DNA of 64,000 bases from Scilla litardierei (lineage: Eukaryota; Streptophyta; Magnoliopsida; Asparagales; Asparagaceae), in contig CM061139.1 in NCBI GenBank assembly GCA_030789695.1, positions 7,641,878 to 7,705,877 on the forward strand, in the 5' to 3' direction. Made by a program: the position numbers and the translations under genes. The notes beneath the pieces were generated by a model that saw nothing but the letters and a program-made list of their open reading frames with translations, did not search any database and was not told where the DNA came from. This document shows, piece after piece, positions 58,386 through 64,000 of this stretch (positions within the stretch are counted from its first letter, which is position 1; each line of letters starts with the position of its first letter).

Positions 58386-59459
58386 GTTGCGACGAACAGC
58401 TGCCGCACGACCGAAGAAACAGGCCCAAATCCCCCACACCGACCGGCCGCTGCCTCTGCACCAAGCCCCCGCCCCGCTCCGCACAGCCGTCGCCCCGCTT
58501 CACCGTGCCCGACCGAGAGGAGCTCTCGGTCAGACCGATCGCCCGCTCCGCACCAAGCAACGCTCCGTACCCGCAACGCTAGCAACTCCGTCGCCCCGCA
58601 TCGCACCGTGCCCGACCGACAGAATCGCCCGCTCACGCCCGTACCGCTGCACGTTGCAACGTTGCAACGACCCGCCCAAGCGCCCGACCGATGCTGTCGC
58701 CCGCATTGACCGAGAAAACTCTCCGCACCCGCTGCTGCGATCGACCCAAGCGCTGCACAGCCCCGTTCCCCCGTGTCTGACCGATGGAACTTCCCGCATT
58801 GGCTGTGTACGACCGATGGCCATTCGTCGCAACCCCGCACCCGTCGCACCACTTGCCACCGTGGGCCCCCCAAGTTCTCCAGAGGTATTGTGGGTCCTCC
58901 ATAGGTCCCTAGGACTACTGTGGGCCCCACCTAGGTGCTTTCTCTCCGACGATTTGCCGCGTACAACGTTGCGACACGTCGTAGCCCGTCGTCGCACGTG
59001 CTAGCTTTGGAATCTGGAACCGTTACTCCGGTTGATGCTCTGAAATTTCCAGCGAGGAATCTATATTGGAATCAGGACTTGGAGCGCGATCTTTTATTCC
59101 AACCCCCGGCGTCGCTACCCGACGTCGGTGTAGCTTTCACGTCATGTTGAGGTAACGACTTGCACCCCTAGGACCCCCAACCCAATTGCATGCTAATCAA
59201 GACTAAAACTGATGTTTTAAAATGTTTAAAATGTTTTAAATTCACTAATCAAGATTAATAATATGGACTTTAGGCCGGTGGACTTGTGCACGTAGGATAA
59301 TTGTGATTTTGGACTCGTTGGACGGTGTGCTCAGACGTTGTACTTGCAGGCAAGTGAAACTTGCCAACTCTTGTGTAGGGCCATGTTTTTAGGCCACTTC
59401 CTTGCTTTTAGCGTAAAAGAGACTAGTCAGTGAAATGATAGCTGGCTAGACGCCTACTT

Positions 59460-59525
59460 GATCTAGTTTGACAACGAAACTAGATCCGTCACCCAAATGA
59501 TCTAGCTTGACAACGAAGCTAGATC
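59460..59525 (+). other. Two GACAACG-loop hairpins in LTR D
   Basis: GATCTAGTTT/AAACTAGATC (59460-59486) and GATCTAGCTT/AAGCTAGATC (59499-59525). The C/T difference between them is matched by G/A on the other arm. Confidence 0.7.
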
Positions 59526-62244
59526 CAATCTTTAAACTTGTTGATCATGCATACTAAACTGTCATGTTTACTTTCCTTACCTGTACGCTTTACTACTTGC
59601 CATGTCATGTCATCCATGCATTGAATGTCGCATTCGTAGCACACGCTACAATACTTGTACCTGTACTCCCTTGTCTGGCTAGGTACACCCCTAGGCCAAC
59701 AAGATAAAACACTTCCTGGCTCGTGTTCCAGAAGCAAGCATTCCCGTTCGGGGGTAAGGCCCTGGCTCGATACACGTGGAGGGGTAGGGATAAACGATCA
59801 CCTGAGCTTAGGAGTGGCCCGATCAGCCACTCTAGCCAGAAGGCGGAATCTCTGTGCACGAGGTGCTTACTTTCCTTGTCTTGTACTTGTCTTGTGAATG
59901 ATTCATGTAATACTTGTCATCAATGCCATGTTTAAATGCCATGCTCGTACTTTACTTTACCTGTTGCACTCATATTTTAACTGCCATGTCACCGCATTCA
60001 TACTAGAACTGCTAGGTTGCTTTACTTTTGCCTACTTTCAGTTTCCTTGCACAAGTCTCTTGTAGACTTGCTGACATGTGCCCCTTGCTCTTTTGGGTGT
60101 CACATGTTAGACCCTGAGCCAGAGACCGTTGCTGAGTACGTGATGTTTTTTTGACGCTGAGCCTGAGTCCATGTCTGCCCAGGAGGAGTTTTGTGGACAT
60201 CGGTGACCTTTCTTGGTGACTTTGCTGAGCTTTCTTTTGTTTTAGGTTTTGTTGTTAGTTGTCGGTGCGTGGCACCTTTGCTTTGTACTTTGTACTTTTG
60301 TTGGCCATGTTTGGGCCTTTAGACTCTTTTCTTTTTAGCCTGGTGGTTTTTTCTGTGATGTTGAAACTTATTTTATGGATATTCTGAGATATCTCTTTTG
60401 TCTCATTTCATTATTATTATCTTTGTTTCGTTCGCGTTGCAAGGACCTGCTATTTTAAGTTGATTGACGCTTATCGGACTTGCAGCTTTGCAGCTTCAAG
60501 TCTGAGCGGACCTTCTCACGCTTCGCCTCCATATTTTTGGGAAGCGGGGCGTGACAATTATGAACTAACAATTTGTGAGCGCAGTTATGGAGATCGTCGC
60601 CAAATTCATTTGAACATCCTAAGAGACGTCTCGAGACTTCTCAAAGCACGTGATCGTATGCCAAAGCTTCGTTGAAGCTCTTGGACCATTTTAGAAGTCA
60701 TGAAGATTCGGATCGAAGCTTTCGAAGACGGTTCGTCTAGTTTCATTTATAGTCTTTTAGCTTCGTTCCGTAGAATGTTAAGCCTTGAGTAGGTCTTACG
60801 TTTTAATCTTCATAACGCTCCTATCTTAGACATAGGAACTTGTAAGAAGTCCATACAAACTTTCCCGAAGCATCGCGCTTCGATTCGTGACTTCTTGTGC
60901 ATGTTAGTTGGTTCAAGAAGAAGAACCAACCGACTAGATGGTGATCTAGTCGGTCGGCAATCCTTCTTGGACCGACTAGTTTGCCTTCTCAAATCATAGC
61001 TCTTTACTGTTTACAGTTAGTCGGTCTACGTTGACTCACCGACCGACTAGTTTGTGAACTAGTCGGTCAGTGATGCTTCTTTGACCGACTAGTTGAGCTT
61101 CTACTGTACATGCCAAGTTACTGTTTGTCGTTAGTCGGTCTTTGCACATTTGGCGACCGACTAGTTGATGAACTAGTCGGTCAACTTTTGTTCTTGGACC
61201 GACTAATTCTATTTGTTCTCAGACTATTAGTTTTATCTCTTAGTCGGTCTGAGTTGAGTCACCGACCGACTAGTTATGAAACTAGTCGGTCAGCAACTCT
61301 TCTTTGACCGACTAGTTCCTTAAGTCTAAACTTCGACCTATTCCCTGTTCACCAGTTAGTCGGTTCATGTTGAATGACCGACCGACTAGTTGATGAACTA
61401 GTCGGTCGGTGGTTGTTCTTTGACCGACTAGTTTGGTTCAGAATAGAGCCGTTGGAGCTTTAATTGAAACGTTTTTCTCTCTCTCCCTCCTCTAACCTAT
61501 ATATACTTGATGAGCTGCATTCATTGCACTCAAGGCTGATATTAAGACAAGTTTAGAGATCAAAGAGAAATCATTCCCTCTCATTCAAAGCTCTTTCATT
61601 CCAATCTTGAATCTCTTCTCACTCTTATTTCAAAAGAGAGATTCATTGATTGTGAGCCTTCCAAGCCAAGTGCTTGATCCTAGGTCACCATCAACCTCAT
61701 AGCTCTCCATAGCTGGTCTACATCTTGGAGCTAGGGTTTGGTGCCTCTTCATCTTCCTCAAAATCATCTTTGCCCTAATTCGTAAGTATACTCAAGGCAT
61801 ATGTATTTTGTGGTAAGCTATTTCATTTCATTTACTTTCGATATTGTAAGTGATTCGCTCTCGGTTGTGAGAGTGTGTTTGTGATCCCGGGTTGTGGGAG
61901 TCACAAGTTTCATTTGTGTATGATTTGACTTGTGAAGGTTTTTCACAAGTATTTCATAGTGGAAATCTTGAGTTAGGGTTTCTAACTCAAGTATCCGGAA
62001 GTGATCCAGGTGGTTGGGACGTAGGATCACCGGGAACAAGTCGGGGAGACTTGGGTGGATCCGAACCCAGTAATATCGTTTGTTTACGATTGTTTATTTG
62101 TTGTCGATTATTTACTATTCCGCATTTCCGCATTAATTGGTAGAGTTTGCAAGGTAATTAGGAATTAGCCTCTTAATTATTTTAAAGTACTATTTACCCC
62201 CCCTCTAGTACTTGTGCAGTAGCTTAGCAGGGCATTACAATGTT

Positions 62245-62907
62245 TTTTCGACGTTTTCTCAAAAAACAGTTTCTGTTGTATGTTTTCAAAATTTTCAAAA
62301 ACGTGTGAATGAAAATATGTTTTTTGTGTGGAAAAAGATTGTTTGCTTCGCATGGAACCCAGGGAAGAACGCATGATATGATTGTACTTTATTACCGATT
62401 AAACTTAAATATTATTTAAAATGAGAGATATAAAAGTTACTCTTTAAATGGTTAAATGATATATTTTGAAGTGTTTTCCAGCTAAAAAGCTCCAAAATCG
62501 TCATTTTCATATTTTTGAGCTTTCTAGAAATCAATCTTTCAACAGTTTATTTTCAAAAAAAATGCAAATGGGCGGAGAGAGTGAGTGAATTCCAAGCAAC
62601 ATGTGTTTGTTTAACAATCAGAATTTTTTTAAGAAAATATCAACACTTGGAGGTGACAGATATCTAAGATTTTTCACCCGGGTTTCTAATCGAACCAAAC
62701 ATATGGAAAGGAAAGAAATTTTGGAAAAGTAACAAAAAAACTACTTGGGCTTCCCTTGCAAACATATATCTGATTATTTTCTTTAAAAACCAACCACTTG
62801 CAAATTTAACTTATTCTATTAGGAAAATTATATATACATTCAAATTTTGTTAACTTAACCGAAGTTTTAAAAGAATGACCAGGGTTTCTTTGTTTCAATA
62901 ATTAAAC
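62245..62907. other. AT-rich flank, no gene recognised
   Basis: Continuation of the original sequence from 47093. Runs of A and T, no coding signature and no clear terminal inverted repeats. Confidence 0.5.
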
Positions 62908-63405
62908 TGTTGGATCATCGGCGGGCTTATATGTAAAATAATTGTGTGATGTGTGTTGTCATATTAAGTTAAGCCCATTAAAAGTGATATATTAAAGATA
63001 TTGGGTAGTTGGGCTTTAATGTATTGTTTAGGATGCGTGCCTTTAATGTGTAGAGACAAATCAGGCTTTCTGTTTTAACGATGGGTTAGAACAAAAACCC
63101 TAAGGGCATAAGGACTCTTTGGCTATAAATATGGTGGTCATGGTGCACTCAGATCGTACGAACAAAAGTTAGCCGTCTTTTCTGCATACCATCGACAGAT
63201 TAGAGCCAGTGAAAAAGCAAAAGGATTTCTCTTGGAGATTCGTGCAAATCTGAAAGGCCAACCACACGGATTTAAAGGTTTTAGCCATATGGATTCAGAT
63301 ATGCTTCCGTAATATAGTTTACAGCTTATTTCTCATTCCTTTGACATGATTTATCTAGATTATTAGCGATAGTATTCATAACAATAATTTAATCCAGCCC
63401 TTACA
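62908..63405 (+). repeat. Short Copia LTR (~498 bp), probable 5' LTR of a third element
   Basis: TGTTGGATCATC ... AGCCCTTACA, followed at 63408 by TGGTATCGAAGCC, close to the Met-tRNA primer site. TATA box TATAAATA at 63124-63131. Unrelated to the LTRs of Copia-1/2. Confidence 0.65.
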
Positions 63406-63700
63406 AGTGGTATCGAAGCCTCGTCAAGTTAGATCTATGAGATTCACAATTCCATATAATTTTATATTAATTTTCGGAATTTTTGGAAAACTTCGGATCA
63501 AAATCAAATTTTCATTTTTTGTTTATTTTTTGAAATTTAAAAATAAATAAAATAGAGGGGCGGCGGCCATCGACCGATGGACCCCTACAGAACTCAGCAG
63601 GTCGGGGGGCGGCGGCGGCTACATCTGCCACCAAAACCCTTTAGGGTTTTTATTTAAAAAACTTTATATAGTAGATGTTGGAAGCAACGATCTAGGATCT
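63406..63700 (+). other. Leader of the third Copia element, truncated by a C-family insertion
   Basis: Primer site then AT-rich sequence and a GC-rich patch. No gag domain was recognised before the next insertion. Confidence 0.45.
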
Positions 63701-64000
63701 TGATCACTCCTTATTTTACACTTTTTTACCGCATGTTTGCATGCCATTTAGATCGCCCAAATCATGTTTTTCACGATATATCGACGATATTGCGATGCTT
63801 TTCACGATTTGTTGTTTTTGTCGCATTTCAGGTGATTTGGCGTGATTTGGAGTGATCTCGAGATGCGCTTACTCCAGAGGGTCGCCGACAACCTCCCCGA
63901 GGGGTAATTTTGCTGTTGGAGAGGAGCGGAAGAAGAACGGACATCGCAGGAGTGACGAGGAGGCCAAAACAAGCAGTTTGGGCATGTTTTGTGTCCCACT
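63701..64000 (+). mobile_element. Start of another C-family LTR, runs off the right edge
   Basis: TGATCACTCC onward matches the first ~300 bases of the element C LTRs with about 7% difference. GATCT at 63696-63700 would be its target copy. Cut by the window end just as the palindrome cluster begins. Confidence 0.9.

Larger units (their letters stand above)
57704..60556 (+). mobile_element. Solo LTR D of a Tekay-like Gypsy element
   Basis: 2853 bp, TGTAACGACC...GGGCGTGACA, flanked by ATTAT (57699-57703, 60557-60561). No internal genes. The second half follows the Gypsy-A LTR block by block (AAGTGAAACTTGCCA, AGGCCATGTTTT, GCGTAAAAGAG, GACAACG hairpin, acidic ORF, GCCTTTAGACTCTTTTC), so it is the LTR left after recombination of a full element. 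TATA at 58291-58298 (TATATAAA). No AGTCGGT array. Confidence 0.88.
47094..62239 (+). mobile_element. Copia-2: second Sirevirus-type Copia element, with solo LTR inside its 3' LTR
   Basis: LTRs 47094-48828 and 57644-62239 (interrupted), flanked by ATGTT (47089-47093 and 62240-62244). Same structure as Copia-1 and about 95% identical in coding parts by eye, without the Gypsy-A insertion. About 12.3 kb net. gag and pol are decayed; the env-like ORF is open. LTRs differ at about 1.6%. Confidence 0.94.
57644..62239 (+). repeat. 3' LTR of Copia-2, split by solo LTR D
   Basis: LTR parts 57644-57703 and 60562-62239 (or target copy 60557-60561 counted with the second part). Array 60929-61432, TATA 61498-61505, end GGGCATTACA. 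Confidence 0.92.

Noticed and set aside
58337..59004. ORFs of 155-214 codons in LTR D
   Set aside because: Opposing overlapping frames in a GC-rich LTR leader with dyad repeats; no domain features.
62245..62907. MITE in the AT-rich flank
   Set aside because: I could not find matching terminal inverted repeats or a target duplication.

Overview
The window is nuclear DNA of a flowering plant. It holds one recognisable host gene, the 5' part of an XRN4-type 5'-3' exoribonuclease on the minus strand at the left edge (positions 1-4211). Plant-type GT-AG introns, plant-specific retrotransposon lineages (Sirevirus-type Copia, Tekay chromovirus, Athila and Tat Gypsy) and DNA-methylation-like C-to-T decay support a plant. 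I cannot name the species. No RNA genes, CRISPR arrays or bacterial features were seen.

Almost everything right of 4773 is a stack of LTR retrotransposons, resolved here by matching LTR ends and 5-bp target duplications. Element X (4773-46329, minus strand, Tat-like, gag only) sits 561 bp upstream of the XRN4 start codon. Copia-1 (8562-42457, plus, target AGTCA) is inside X. Gypsy-A (16988-38592, plus, Tekay chromovirus, target CCGCT) is inside the env-like ORF of Copia-1. Element C (22985-34955, plus, Athila-like, target AGGCG) is inside the integrase of Gypsy-A. A second stack lies to the right: Copia-2 (47094-62239, plus, target ATGTT), same family as Copia-1, with a solo Tekay-like LTR D (57704-60556, target ATTAT) inside its 3' LTR. 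The right edge has a short Copia LTR (62908-63405) cut by the start of another C-family LTR (63701-64000, running off the window). LTR divergence counted by eye (X about 3-4%, Copia-1 just under 2%, Gypsy-A and C about 1% or less) agrees with the nesting order.

Nearly all coding regions are decayed. Long intact frames are the gag-protease ORF and the ATHILA-like second ORF of element C, and the env-like ORF of Copia-2. Element C has no reverse transcriptase or integrase, and X has only gag, so both must be mobilised in trans.

The most unusual material is non-coding. (1) One array of inverted AGTCGGT/ACCGACT motifs, rich in the DRE core ACCGAC, sits directly upstream of the TATA box in both the Copia LTRs and the unrelated Gypsy-A LTRs, and again before the Copia env-like ORF. 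(2) Element C independently shows the same layout with a CTCGGCCGAG palindrome, in its LTR and again before its second ORF, where a TATA box follows. (3) The C LTR carries a ladder of five hairpins with the same 14-nt loop and different self-complementary stems. (4) Tekay LTRs carry a covarying hairpin and a small acidic ORF. (5) Gypsy-A, Copia-1/2 and the antisense ORF of X all contain short in-frame candidate introns.
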